64,000 bases of DNA from Catelliglobosispora koreensis DSM 44566 (GCF_000379685.1 NZ_KB903261.1:496097-560096); one strand, 5' to 3'. Shown: positions 42,230 through 51,674, counted from the first letter of the stretch. Numbers and translations are program-made. The notes: generated by a model from the letters alone, not told the origin.

Positions 42230-42889
42230 ATGAGTCTGGTGCCTTCAGGAGTCACTCTTATCCGGGCGGATAACCCCGGTTATATGACGCTGGAAGGCAC
42301 CAACACGTGGGTGTTCGACGACGGCACCGTGATCGATCCAGGCCCAGACGACGACGCCCACCTCAAAGCGATCACCGATGCGGTCACCGTGCGGCGGATC
42401 CTCGTGACGCACGGGCATCCCGATCACATCGCCGGAGTGGAGCGCCTGGTGCGCCTGACCGGAGCTGCCGTGGGCGAGCTGCCGCCCAGCCTTCAGCTGC
42501 TGGAGACACCGGGCCACACGGCCGATTCGGTCTGCTATCTGCACTCTGGCGCGGTCTTCACGGGGGACACGATCCTCGGCCGGGGCAGCAGCGTCGTCGC
42601 CTGGCCCGATGGCAACGTTGGCGACTATCTCAAGAGCCTGGAAAAACTAAAGACCTTCCAGGGCGTACCAGCCTTGCCCGGCCATGGTCCCGTGTTGCCC
42701 GACTGCGCTGTGGCAGCCGAGTGGCTCTATAACCACCGCGTGGAGCGGCTGGAGCAAGTCAAAGCCGCGCTAGAGCAAGGAGCGCGCACGACACAGGAAG
42801 TGCTGGACGTCGTTTACGCCGATGTCGACCCGCAGTTGAAGTGGGCAGCCGAGTGGAGCGTGCGCGCCCAGTTGGAATACTTAAAATGA
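42230..42889 (+). CDS. Metallo-beta-lactamase fold hydrolase (Rv3677c-like)
   Basis: 219 residues from the ATG at 42230. The zinc motif HxHxDH is in LVTHGHPDHIAGVERL. Further ligands are His in LLETPGHTADSVCY, Asp in AVFTGDTILGRGSS and His in ALPGHGPVLPD. A C-terminal helical segment resembles the LACTB2/RNase-like group, whose members cleave RNA or thioesters. The substrate is unknown. It is coupled to the next gene by ATGA overlap. Confidence 0.9.
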   Translation: MSLVPSGVTLIRADNPGYMTLEGTNTWVFDDGTVIDPGPDDDAHLKAITDAVTVRRILVTHGHPDHIAGVERLVRLTGAAVGELPPSLQLLETPGHTADSVCYLHSGAVFTGDTILGRGSSVVAWPDGNVGDYLKSLEKLKTFQGVPALPGHGPVLPDCAVAAEWLYNHRVERLEQVKAALEQGARTTQEVLDVVYADVDPQLKWAAEWSVRAQLEYLK

Positions 42890-45800
42890 CCTGCCCGGTG
42901 TGTGGGACTGTCCCGGTGCCGGCGGCCCGCTTTTGCCATAACTGTGGCGCCGCTTTGCCTGCTGCCGCAACACTTCCCGCCAGTGAACGCAGAATCGTGA
43001 CTGTCCTGTTTGGAGACTTGTCAGACTTCACGAGCTGGTCGGAAGAGCTTGACCCGGAACGCGTTGGTGCTGTTACCGACCGCGTGATGTCGGCGCTCGC
43101 GGGAGCGGTGAAGACGTTCGGCGGGCACGTGGACAAGCTGACCGGCGACGGGATCATGGCCGTGTTTGGGGCGCCGGTCGCGCACGAGGACGACGCGGAA
43201 CGGGCTGTCAGGGCGGCGTTGTCGATGCAGCGGGCGGTCCGCCGGGTCCTTGATGACGAGCGCGGTGGTGGTGCGCCGCTGGGCCTGCGCGTTGGCCTGA
43301 ACACGGGGCCGGTGCTCGCGGGTGTCCAAGCTGGACTGGAATACACGGTCATCGGCGACACCGTGAACACGGCTGCCCGGCTGGCGGATGCCGCTGCCGT
43401 TGGGGCGATCTATGCCGGGGCGCGCACGGTAGCCGCGACCGGCGCCGTGGCCAGCTGGCGAACGCTGCGGCCGTTGCGGCTCAAGGGAAAGCGGGAACCG
43501 GTCGAGACGTTTGAACTGCTCGGCCTGCACGACGCCCGGGGCACGCGAGCGGGGCTCGGTGAAGAAGGACCGTTCGTCGGCCGCGAAGCTGAGCTGGGCC
43601 GCGTCGCGGGACGTCTGGCCGAAGTCGTCGACCGTGATGAGCCGAGGGTTCTCGTCTTCACCGCTGAGGCGGGGATCGGCAAGAGCCGGCTGGCGTCCGA
43701 AGTGGAGCGATTCGCCAACGGGTACGAGGTAAGCGTCGCCGGACGATTCGCGGCCAGAACCGGTGCCCGGGTCTTGTCGGTGCGCTGTGCGGCTTTTGGC
43801 GAACGCCGCAGGCTCGCTCCGCTCGCCGATCTGGTGAAGCTCGCGATAGGACTGTCCGTTGATAGTGCCACGGCGGCCACCCGGTCGGCGGTCGAAGAGC
43901 GATTGCGGCGCCTAGCGGACAGACTGTCGCATCGCAGCAGCCCAGGCGCCCCGGTGAAGATTGACATCGAGGCGCTGTTGCTCCTGCTCGGCTTTGGCGC
44001 GCCACATGAGCTGGCCTTGCACGGTGTGCCGGGAACAGACCCGGAATCCAGCCGTGACAGCAAGAAGCTGTCGCTGGCTCTGGCTGGTTTGCTGAGCGGT
44101 CTAGCGCTGGAGTCGCCGCTCGTCGTGATCGTGGACGACTTGCATGACGCGACGCCGGAAACCATTGACGCCCTTGGCACTGCGCTCGAAGAGCTGACCG
44201 GCCCGGTGCTCGTGCTGCTCCTGGGGCGGCCGGAGTTGGTGCGCAAGGCGGGGCGTATGACACGGGTCGCCGACGCGGAGGCGCTGACCCTCTCGCCGCT
44301 GCGCGGCGCTGACGCGGCTCGTTTGCTGACCGCCTATCTGAAGGGCGGCAGGCTCCCACAGTCCGATGAGGACCGTCTGCTGACCACCGCTCAGGGCAAC
44401 CCGTTCTACCTGGCTGAGCTCGTGACCTTGCTGATGGAACGCGGGGCCATGACCAAGACCGGTGCTCAATGGCGACTTGTGCCCGGGTCGATGGACGCCA
44501 CCTTGCTGACCCGTGACCTGGCGGCCGTGCTCGCGGCTCGTATCGATGCCCTGCCGGCCGAAGCGCGGGCCGTGTTGCGTGACGCCGCCGTTGTGGGTGA
44601 CACGGTCCCGACGGGAACCCTTGAGGCGCTTAGGGAAAGGCGCGCTGGCCGTGACCCGCGCCCGGCCGCGGTCGTCGCCGTCGAGCTGGAACGCGCCGTT
44701 GACGAGCTGTTGCAGCGCCGCATGCTGCGGCGTGTGCGCGGCGGGTTCGCCTTCGCGACACCGTTGCTGCGGCAAGCGGCCTATGCCGGGGTCGGCAAGA
44801 CCGACCTGGCCGAACGGCACGCCTTCCTGGCCCGGTGGGCGGCGACCAAGGCCGTGACCCCAGCAGGTGGGGCCTATGCCACGGCTGAGTCCGATATGGA
44901 CAGTTGGGACTCGTTCATCGCCGAGCACGCGGAACAAGCCGCCAAACTGGCCGATGCGGTGCGGTTGCGGCCTGACGTGCCAGCCCGCCAAGTGGTGCCG
45001 CTGGCGATCGATGCTCTGGGCCGCGCGGCGAGGCGAGCGGCGGCAGCCGGCGAGCCCGCCGAAGCGGTGTCCTACGGGGAGCGGGCGCAACGGCTCGCCA
45101 ACGGTGGGCTGCCACTGCGGGACAGGCTGGTCTACGCCCGCGCGCTCCTGCAATCCGGACGGGTAACCGAGGCACAGCACGACGCGGAGAAGCTCGTGGC
45201 CGACGCGGCCGAGGACGCCCGCACGCGTGCCGGGGCACTGCTCGTGGCCGGCCGGGCCCAGTTGACGTCCGGTGACGGCGAGGGGGCCTATCGCCTGTGG
45301 GCCGAGGCGCTGACCGTGGCGACGGAGGCTGACCTGCCCGGCGAACGCGCGGAAGCGTTGCGCCGCCTGGGCATGGCCGACTTCGTGAAGGGCCGCCTGG
45401 CCGACGCGTCGAGCCGATTCGCCGGGGCCTACCAGATCGCCGTCGCGGCCGGTGATCGCAAGTCGCAGGCCTGGTCGCTGCAGGACCTCGCGTGGGTCAC
45501 CACGACCCGGGGCGATTTCGCCGGTGCCGATGCCGCGCTCGGTCACGCGGCCAGACTGTTCGCCCAGTCCAAAGATCCCGTGGGCAGGGCTTGGCTGCGT
45601 GGCACGACCGCTTATGCGCGCCTGCTGGCAGGCCGCCTGACCGAGGCCCTGCGGCTAGCGAGGGTGTTCTTGCCATTCGGGGAACGGGTGGGCGAAGCGT
45701 GGGCGGTCGGAACGCTGCGGGCGGTGGCCGCGTTCGCCGCTGGCGAGCTCGGTGAACTCTCCGAAGCAGACCGTGAAGCCCGCCGGGCCTACCGTGACTT

Positions 45801-46452
45801 CGCCGCTGTGCGCGACGTCTGGGGCTGCGGGTTCGCCTTGGTGGCTCGCGGTGTCGTGGCGCGAGGGCTAGGCGAATACGGCCACGCGGAGGACTTGCTC
45901 ACCGAGGCCCTGACCGAGGGCGAGAAGATTTCGCATCCGCTGCTCGTCGGCATGGCGGGCACGGTCCGCGGCTTTGTCGCGCTGGACCGTGGCGACCATG
46001 AGGCCGCCGAACTCGACGCACGGTCCGTGCTGACCATGGTGAGTCCATACGGAGTACTAGATCCAGCTCGCATTGGACCACGATCGTTGCTGGCGGCGGC
46101 CCGGCTAGCCGCCGGTGACGCGGCGATGGCGGCCCGGTTGCTGACCCCGATCGCGGAAAACCCGCACGCGCCATCGATGCTGTTCTCCCGGCGGCAGTCG
46201 ATCTCTATCTATGCCAAAGCGTTGCTGGCGCTGGATCAGACCGAGGCCGCCCTGGATGCCGCGTTGCTGGCCGAGACGGTGCCAGCGGTTGATATTCGCA
46301 GCCAGGTGCGCTCAGCGAGGGTTCTGGCGGAGTGTCTCGCGGCGGCAGGGCGCGCCGAAGAGGCTGCTGAAGCCCTGGCTCGCGCGTCCACGCTGGCGCA
46401 CGCAACTCAGCAAGTCAGCGAGCGGGCCGCGCTGCTACCGTCTAGCGCGTGA
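42886..46452 (+). CDS. Zinc-ribbon, class III adenylate cyclase, AAA-ATPase and TPR fusion protein
   Basis: 1188 residues. An N-terminal zinc ribbon (CPVCG ... FCHNCGA) is followed by a class III cyclase domain (about 45-215). Its two metal Asp residues lie in LFGDLSDFT and KLTGDGIMAVFG, and the transition-state Asn/Arg in IGDTVNTAARL. An AAA-type ATPase follows with Walker A FTAEAGIGKSRL (about 265) and Walker B SPLVVIVDDLHDA (about 425). The C-terminal half is TPR-like. This plan is common among actinobacterial LuxR/SARP-like cyclases. Cyclic AMP production is predicted, and a cAMP receptor (Crp) gene lies about 5.4 kb downstream. The kinase gene overlaps its stop. Confidence 0.9.
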   Translation: MTCPVCGTVPVPAARFCHNCGAALPAAATLPASERRIVTVLFGDLSDFTSWSEELDPERVGAVTDRVMSALAGAVKTFGGHVDKLTGDGIMAVFGAPVAHEDDAERAVRAALSMQRAVRRVLDDERGGGAPLGLRVGLNTGPVLAGVQAGLEYTVIGDTVNTAARLADAAAVGAIYAGARTVAATGAVASWRTLRPLRLKGKREPVETFELLGLHDARGTRAGLGEEGPFVGREAELGRVAGRLAEVVDRDEPRVLVFTAEAGIGKSRLASEVERFANGYEVSVAGRFAARTGARVLSVRCAAFGERRRLAPLADLVKLAIGLSVDSATAATRSAVEERLRRLADRLSHRSSPGAPVKIDIEALLLLLGFGAPHELALHGVPGTDPESSRDSKKLSLALAGLLSGLALESPLVVIVDDLHDATPETIDALGTALEELTGPVLVLLLGRPELVRKAGRMTRVADAEALTLSPLRGADAARLLTAYLKGGRLPQSDEDRLLTTAQGNPFYLAELVTLLMERGAMTKTGAQWRLVPGSMDATLLTRDLAAVLAARIDALPAEARAVLRDAAVVGDTVPTGTLEALRERRAGRDPRPAAVVAVELERAVDELLQRRMLRRVRGGFAFATPLLRQAAYAGVGKTDLAERHAFLARWAATKAVTPAGGAYATAESDMDSWDSFIAEHAEQAAKLADAVRLRPDVPARQVVPLAIDALGRAARRAAAAGEPAEAVSYGERAQRLANGGLPLRDRLVYARALLQSGRVTEAQHDAEKLVADAAEDARTRAGALLVAGRAQLTSGDGEGAYRLWAEALTVATEADLPGERAEALRRLGMADFVKGRLADASSRFAGAYQIAVAAGDRKSQAWSLQDLAWVTTTRGDFAGADAALGHAARLFAQSKDPVGRAWLRGTTAYARLLAGRLTEALRLARVFLPFGERVGEAWAVGTLRAVAAFAAGELGELSEADREARRAYRDFAAVRDVWGCGFALVARGVVARGLGEYGHAEDLLTEALTEGEKISHPLLVGMAGTVRGFVALDRGDHEAAELDARSVLTMVSPYGVLDPARIGPRSLLAAARLAAGDAAMAARLLTPIAENPHAPSMLFSRRQSISIYAKALLALDQTEAALDAALLAETVPAVDIRSQVRSARVLAECLAAAGRAEEAAEALARASTLAHATQQVSERAALLPSSA

Positions 46453-47378
46453 GCCCCACCCCTAAACGTCCTTCATCGCTGCCCGAAATCCCTGGGCTGA
46501 CCGAATTTTCCCTGCTCGCTGTCGGCGGATATGCCACGATTTTCCGGGCACGCCAGGCGGCCGTGGGGCGTGAGGTCGCGATCAAGGTGGAGAACTTCAA
46601 GCTGGAAAGCGAGCGGGATCGTGCCCGGTTCGTCCGGGAAGCTCACGCCACCGGCAAGATGTCGTCTCACCCGCACGTCGTGGATCTCTTCGACGCCGGG
46701 GTGACCGCGGACAACCACCCGTATTTGGTCATGGAGTTGTGCGCGGGGTCCTATCAGGACTTGATGCCGCTACGCCCGCAAGTAGTCCGCGACATTGGGG
46801 TGAAGATCGCTGACGCACTGGCTGACGCTCACGAGCGCGGCATCGTGCACCGGGACGTGAAGCCGGCCAACATCCTGGTCAGCCTTTTCGGTGAACCAGC
46901 CCTGGCCGACTTCGGTCTGGCGATCCTGGCCGAACAACGCGACCCGCACATCACCCTCGACGTGATGACCCCGGCCTACGCGCCACCAGAGGCGTTCCGC
47001 CGGGCCGAGCCAGCGCCGCCCGGTGACGTCTACGGTCTGTGCGCGACGCTCTATGCCCTGCTCACGGGCGCGCCACCGCGCTGGCAGAAGAATCAGCCGC
47101 CCGGACTGCTGGCCTTGATCGAGTTATTCACCGAGCCGATCCCTGAAGTTGACGGGTGCCCCGAGGAACTGATCGCGGTCCTGCGGCTCGGTATGACCAA
47201 CGATCCGGCAAAACGTCCTACCGCTCGTGCCCTCGAGGAACTGCTCGTCAACGTCGACCTCAACGGCGGTGGCCGCCCGGTCCACGGACCGGTGCCCGAC
47301 GACGGTCCACCCACGCAGCACATCAAGCAGCGAGGCCCGGTGTTGACCTTCCTGGATCACTTGTTCAAGCGGCGGTAG
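46449..47378 (+). CDS. Soluble Ser/Thr protein kinase
   Basis: 309 residues from the GTG at 46449, which overlaps the stop of the cyclase gene (GTGA). Kinase motifs: Gly-rich GGYATIFRARQ, the ATP Lys in VAIKVE, HRDVKPANIL (catalytic Asp), DFGLA and the P+1 region PAYAPPEAF. There is no membrane span or PASTA domain, unlike PknB-type kinases. Coupling to a cyclase-ATPase suggests that the pair forms one signalling unit; which one acts on the other is not evident. Confidence 0.92.
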   Translation: MSPTPKRPSSLPEIPGLTEFSLLAVGGYATIFRARQAAVGREVAIKVENFKLESERDRARFVREAHATGKMSSHPHVVDLFDAGVTADNHPYLVMELCAGSYQDLMPLRPQVVRDIGVKIADALADAHERGIVHRDVKPANILVSLFGEPALADFGLAILAEQRDPHITLDVMTPAYAPPEAFRRAEPAPPGDVYGLCATLYALLTGAPPRWQKNQPPGLLALIELFTEPIPEVDGCPEELIAVLRLGMTNDPAKRPTARALEELLVNVDLNGGGRPVHGPVPDDGPPTQHIKQRGPVLTFLDHLFKRR

Positions 47379-47450
47379 AAGGACTTTAAGACGACGCGCC
47401 GATGGCGGCGTGTCGCCGGGCCTGAACCACTCGTTGCCACAGATGTCATA

Positions 47451-47472
47451 CGACGGTGAGGAATCACCGTCG
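47451..47472. promoter_or_regulatory. Perfect 9-bp inverted repeat upstream of the carboxyltransferase gene
   Basis: CGACGGTGA (47451-47459) and TCACCGTCG (47464-47472) surround GGAA. The site lies 73 bases after the kinase stop and 30 bases before the next start. It could be a terminator stem of the kinase operon or an operator for the carboxylase pair. Confidence 0.4.
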
Positions 47473-47502
47473 CGGCGGTGCATGACTTCAGATCAGGTTC
47501 GG

Positions 47503-48633
47503 ATGACGTTTCTTGACACCGCGCTCGACCCCCGCGCGCCGTCCTTTCTGGACAATCGCAGCACGGCGCTTGCCGCGCTGTCGGCGCTGGATGCTGCCCA
47601 CACACAGGCTCGCGAAGGCGGCGGCGAACGGGAGGTCACGAGGCATCACGCGCGGGGCAAACTGCTGCCCCGGGAACGCATTGAGCTGCTGATCGACCGC
47701 GACAGCGCGCTGCTGGAACTGTCCGCGACGCACGGCCAGCCCGCCGGAGCCGGGGTCGTGACCGCGATTGGTGTTGTTGAACAGGCGCTTTGCATGATTG
47801 TCGGGAATGACCCGACCGTTCAGGAGGTCGGCCTGACCGTCGACGGGCTGCCCAAAGCCCTGCGGGCCGCCGAACTCGCCCGGCAGTTCGGCCTGCCGCT
47901 GATCTTCCTGTGGGAAACCTCCGCCGAGGCGCGGCAAGTTTCCGCGCCCGGGTTCTGTGTCGTCTTCGGAGCGTTCACGGAACCACCCGTCGCCGATCAC
48001 ACGATCATGGTGCGTGGGCACGGCGATCCGCTTGATGCCGACGCCGTCGCCGATGACGAGCGCGACGCCCTGCGCTTGATGCGCCAAGCCGTGCGGCGTC
48101 TCGTGCCCGCCGGTGGGCCGCGGCTGCACCGCTTTGGCCCGCCACCGCGCCACGAGCTAGAGGACATGCTCGCGGTTGGCCGCGACGAGATCCACGAAGT
48201 GCTGGCGCGGGTGCTCGATGACTCCGTCTTCGACGAGTTCCGTGCCCACAAGTCACCCGCTTTGATCACGGGATTCGGCACGGTGCACGGTCATCGCGTC
48301 GCGGTGCTCGGCAACACCTCGGCACACCTTGACGGTGCGGCTGTACAGAAAGGACTCGAACTTATCCGCCAGGCGACGCTCGCCGGCGTACCCTCACTGG
48401 TTTTTGGTGGGCCTGGTGCTGCCGCGCAGCCGGCGCTTTCCCGCGCACTTTTAGGGAAACCGCAGGTGACCATTTTGCTCGGGCCAGAACCACCCGATTT
48501 CGCGTTGGCGCACAACGGGTTCCGCTTCACCTGGCCCAGCCTTGGCGTCAGTTGCTTTGACGGCGTGATCGATCCCCGGGATACCCGGACGGTGCTGGGC
48601 ATTTGCCTTGCGGTGCTGGAGGCCTCGCCATGA
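47503..48633 (+). CDS. Short, divergent acyl-CoA carboxyltransferase (PCCB-like)
   Basis: About 376 residues, compared with ~510-540 for ordinary AccD/PccB subunits. The family N-terminus (VTRHHARGKLLPRERIELLID) and the C-terminal ALITGFGTVHGHRVAVLGNTS block are present. The Gly-rich oxyanion segment (usually NDSGGARIQEG) reads WETSAEARQVSAPG, so at least one acyl-CoA binding loop is altered. The central part is shortened. It may act on an unusual acyl group, be regulatory, or be decaying. The start could also be 47482 or 47410. The biotin carboxylase gene overlaps its stop by 4 bases. Confidence 0.75.
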   Translation: MTFLDTALDPRAPSFLDNRSTALAALSALDAAHTQAREGGGEREVTRHHARGKLLPRERIELLIDRDSALLELSATHGQPAGAGVVTAIGVVEQALCMIVGNDPTVQEVGLTVDGLPKALRAAELARQFGLPLIFLWETSAEARQVSAPGFCVVFGAFTEPPVADHTIMVRGHGDPLDADAVADDERDALRLMRQAVRRLVPAGGPRLHRFGPPPRHELEDMLAVGRDEIHEVLARVLDDSVFDEFRAHKSPALITGFGTVHGHRVAVLGNTSAHLDGAAVQKGLELIRQATLAGVPSLVFGGPGAAAQPALSRALLGKPQVTILLGPEPPDFALAHNGFRFTWPSLGVSCFDGVIDPRDTRTVLGICLAVLEASP

Positions 48634-50639
48634 TCAGAAGACTCCTGGTCGCGAACCGGGGCGAGGTGGCCCGCCGGATCTTCGCTACCTGCCGCGCGGT
48701 TGGCATCGAGACGGTCGCCGTGCATTCCACCGCGGACACGGATGCGCCGTTCGCCCGCGAAGCCGACTACGCCGTTCAGCTGCCGGGAAACGCGCCGAGC
48801 GCGACCTATCTGCGCGGCGACCTGATCATCGCGGCGGCACGCAAAACCGGTGCCGACGCTATCCATCCCGGGTACGGGTTCCTCGCCGAGAACGCTGAAT
48901 TCGCCGCTGCCGTAACGGAAGCCGGCCTCACCTGGGTCGGCCCGCCCGCCAACGTCATCTCGGTGATGGCCTCCAAGATCGATGCGAAAACTTTGCTCGC
49001 CGAGGCGGATGTGCCGGTCCTTCCCTCGTGGACGGATGTGTCCACGGTGGACGAATTCCCCGTGCTGGTGAAGGCGGCCGTCGGCGGTGGCGGTCGCGGC
49101 ATGCGCATCGTGCACAACGCGGAATCACTGGGCGAAGCCGTCTCGTCCGCACGCCGCGAAGCGTTCTCGGCCTACGGCGACAACACCGTGTTCTGTGAGC
49201 GTTACGTCGACAAGGCGCGCCACATCGAGGTGCAGATCATCGCCGACCAGCACGGCAACACGGTCACGTTCGGCGAGCGCGAGTGCTCGATTCAGCGTCG
49301 GCATCAGAAGTTCATCGAGGAGACGCCGTCGCCAGCGGTGACGCCAGAGCTGCGGGAAAACCTGTGCTCAGCGGCGGTGGCCGTGGCGCAGGCGGTCGGC
49401 TATTCCGGGATCGGCACGGTGGAATTCCTGCTCACTCCCGAGGGCGAGTTCTTCTTCCTCGAAATGAACACCCGCCTGCAGGCCGAGCACACCGTGACCG
49501 AGTGCGTGACCGGGATCGATCTCGTGCGGCTGCAGCTGTTTCTCGCCGAGGGCGGACGGCTGCCTTTCGTCTCCGCGCCACCGATGCGTGGCCACGCGAT
49601 CGAAGCACGGCTGTGCGCCGAGGACCCGGCCTCGAACTGGCTTCCCGCGACGGGAAAGCTCAGCCGGTTTGAAGTGCCCAATGTGGCAGGCAATTTCCGC
49701 CCGCTCATGCAACCGGGGGTACGCCTCGACTCTGGCGTGGAAGCCGGATCCGTTGTGGGCGTGCACTACGACTCGATGCTGGCCAAGGTGGTGGCGTGGG
49801 CGCCGACCCGCTACGAGGCCGCTCGCATGCTCGCGGCCACGCTCGCCCGCACGAAAGTCCATGGCCTGCTGACGAACCGCGACCTTCTCGTGCGGGTGTT
49901 GCGGCATCCCGCGTTCCTGTCCGGGCAGATCGATGCCGGCCTGCTCGACCGGCAGCCGGAAGTGTTCGCGCCCTTGCTGTCCTCTGTGGAGGCGGTCCGG
50001 CTGAGCTGTCTGGCTGCCGCACTAGCAGGCGCCGCGGCCCGGCACGCGAACGCTGGCACGAGTCTCCCGTCGGGCTGGCGCAACGTTGCTTCGACGGCGC
50101 AAACCATCGTTTACGACGGTCCGGCCGGCCCGGTCGAGGTCGGCTACCGGCTCGACGCGTCTGGCGCGCTGGCCCAGTGGTGGGTCCGTGCCGTCGATCC
50201 CGAAGAGCTTGACCTGGCTGGGCTGGGGCAAGTCGGCGTCATCGACGATCACCCGCCGGTCGCGGTCGTGTCCGCCGCCCCACACGAGGTGGTACTAGAC
50301 GTAGCAGGCGTACGCCTGACGGTTGATGTACATAGAGTCGGCGACGTGTCCTATTTGGACAGTGTCGAAGGATCGGTCGCTCTGCACGAACTCCCGCGCT
50401 TTCCGTTGCCCTCAGCGGAGTTGGAAGAGGGCTCGCTGACCGCACCGTTGCCTGGCGCCGTTGGTCGCGTGCTCGTCGCGCCAGGCCAGCGCGTCGGAGC
50501 GGGAGAGCTGCTCCTTACGCTCGAAGCCATGAAGCTGGAACATCCCGTGCACGCACCCGCCGATGGTGTGGTGTCTGTGGTCAAAGTGCGCCCCGGCGCT
50601 CTCGTGGACACGGGCGCCTTGCTCGCGATCATCCAATAG
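48630..50639 (+). CDS. Biotin carboxylase-BCCP fusion (acyl-CoA carboxylase alpha subunit)
   Basis: 669 residues from the ATG at 48630, which overlaps the carboxyltransferase stop. The biotin carboxylase part has VANRGEVARRIFATCR, the ATP-grasp Gly-rich loop VKAAVGGGGRGMRIV, and RDCSIQRRHQK-like ECSIQRRHQKFIEE, with EMNTRLQAEHTVTE at the active site. A linker leads to a biotinyl domain with LEAMKLEHPV, where Lys is biotinylated. It carboxylates biotin with ATP and bicarbonate. A complete alpha subunit next to a defective-looking beta subunit suggests either a novel substrate or use of a partner encoded elsewhere. Confidence 0.95.
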   Translation: MIRRLLVANRGEVARRIFATCRAVGIETVAVHSTADTDAPFAREADYAVQLPGNAPSATYLRGDLIIAAARKTGADAIHPGYGFLAENAEFAAAVTEAGLTWVGPPANVISVMASKIDAKTLLAEADVPVLPSWTDVSTVDEFPVLVKAAVGGGGRGMRIVHNAESLGEAVSSARREAFSAYGDNTVFCERYVDKARHIEVQIIADQHGNTVTFGERECSIQRRHQKFIEETPSPAVTPELRENLCSAAVAVAQAVGYSGIGTVEFLLTPEGEFFFLEMNTRLQAEHTVTECVTGIDLVRLQLFLAEGGRLPFVSAPPMRGHAIEARLCAEDPASNWLPATGKLSRFEVPNVAGNFRPLMQPGVRLDSGVEAGSVVGVHYDSMLAKVVAWAPTRYEAARMLAATLARTKVHGLLTNRDLLVRVLRHPAFLSGQIDAGLLDRQPEVFAPLLSSVEAVRLSCLAAALAGAAARHANAGTSLPSGWRNVASTAQTIVYDGPAGPVEVGYRLDASGALAQWWVRAVDPEELDLAGLGQVGVIDDHPPVAVVSAAPHEVVLDVAGVRLTVDVHRVGDVSYLDSVEGSVALHELPRFPLPSAELEEGSLTAPLPGAVGRVLVAPGQRVGAGELLLTLEAMKLEHPVHAPADGVVSVVKVRPGALVDTGALLAIIQ

Positions 50640-50674
50640 AAACAGCCTCTGTCCATAGTGGACAGAGGCTGTTT
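50640..50674. terminator. Strong bidirectional hairpin terminator
   Basis: AAACAGCCTCTGTCC (50640-50654) and GGACAGAGGCTGTTT (50660-50674) form a perfect 15-bp stem with loop ATAGT and T-rich/A-rich ends on both strands. It separates the carboxylase from the convergent chaplin-like gene. Confidence 0.9.
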
Positions 50675-50693
50675 CAGCGAAAGGGTTAAGCGT

Positions 50694-51674
50694 TTAGCGG
50701 GCGGTCGCACCGCCGTGGCTCCACGCCGTAGCCTCACCCAGCACGCCAACGGCGATGCCGCTGACGTCGATCGGGATCTGGATCGGCGCGTAGACCTGAG
50801 TTCCGTTGAGGATGCCGACGTTGCCGCTGCTGATCAGCTTCACGTCCTTGCCGTGGCCGTGCTCGCACGGCTCGTGGTGCGGCGGCTTGGGCGTGGTGGG
50901 AGGCGTCGTCGGCGGCGTGACGGGCGGGCACGTCGAGCCGCAGCCACCACCTTGGCCACCGTCGCTGTGCTGTCCGCCCTCGCTCTCGGTGCGGTTGCTC
51001 TCGGTGTGGCGCATGGTGCCCACCGAGTCGAGCGCGTCGATGTCAACGCCATCAACGACATTGGCGACGCCACCGCCGCCGAGCAGTCCGCTCAGCAGTG
51101 GGCCGACGACCGGCAGGCCGCCGCCCTGGGTGAGGCCACCGACCAGCGGCAAGTTCTGGGTAAGGCCGCCCACCAAGGGAAGGTTCTGGGTGAGACCCGT
51201 GACGGTGCCGAGAACTTCGGCCTTCGGCGCGGACTCGGCGCGGTGCTGCTTCTTGTGGTGCTTGTCTTTCCCGATGACAGCCTTGGAGCCGCCTTCGCAA
51301 CCGGCGGTGGCTTCCCCGAGCACTGACACGGCCACGCCGCACAGGTTGATCGGGGCCTGGATCGGCGCGTAGACCTGGGTTCCGTTGAGGATGCCCGTGT
51401 TGCCGGCGCTGATCATCTTGACGTCATGCAAACCCTGGATGGCGGTGCTGCCGCCCTCGCAGCCGGCGGACGCGCCGCCACCGACAGCAGCGGCGATGCC
51501 ACACAGGTTGATCGGAGCCTGGATCGGTGCGAAGACCTGCGTGCCGTTAAGCAGGCCGGTGTTATCCGCGCTGATCAAGGTGGTGTCGGCGGCGTACGCA
51601 GCTGTGCCGGCGGACATGACCGCACCAGCGGTCAGGGCGCCTGCCTGAAGTGAGCGTCGAACCCACGCGTTCAT
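50694..51674 (-). CDS. Secreted chaplin-like protein with three repeats
   Basis: 326 residues. The signal peptide is about residues 1-29 (SLQAGALTAGAVMSAGTAAYA). Three copies of a ~45-residue unit, LLNGTQVFAPIQAPINLCG-like, occur at about 30-75, 85-130 and 277-326. The first two carry paired Cys (INLCG and AGCEGG) and the third has lost both Cys. Between copies 2 and 3 are Gly/Leu-rich (NLPLVGGLTQ) repeats and a Pro/His-rich spacer. The unit resembles the chaplin domain of Streptomyces (VPVNVCGN theme), which assembles into hydrophobic surface fibres. A role on the aerial or spore surface is likely but inferred. Confidence 0.8.
   Translation of the reverse strand: MNAWVRRSLQAGALTAGAVMSAGTAAYAADTTLISADNTGLLNGTQVFAPIQAPINLCGIAAAVGGGASAGCEGGSTAIQGLHDVKMISAGNTGILNGTQVYAPIQAPINLCGVAVSVLGEATAGCEGGSKAVIGKDKHHKKQHRAESAPKAEVLGTVTGLTQNLPLVGGLTQNLPLVGGLTQGGGLPVVGPLLSGLLGGGGVANVVDGVDIDALDSVGTMRHTESNRTESEGGQHSDGGQGGGCGSTCPPVTPPTTPPTTPKPPHHEPCEHGHGKDVKLISSGNVGILNGTQVYAPIQIPIDVSGIAVGVLGEATAWSHGGATAR

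Noticed and set aside
44101-45546. 481-codon minus-strand frame inside the cyclase-ATPase gene
   Set aside because: It is antisense to the central ATPase/TPR region of a large protein with clear motifs; Gln/His/Arg-rich with no domain.
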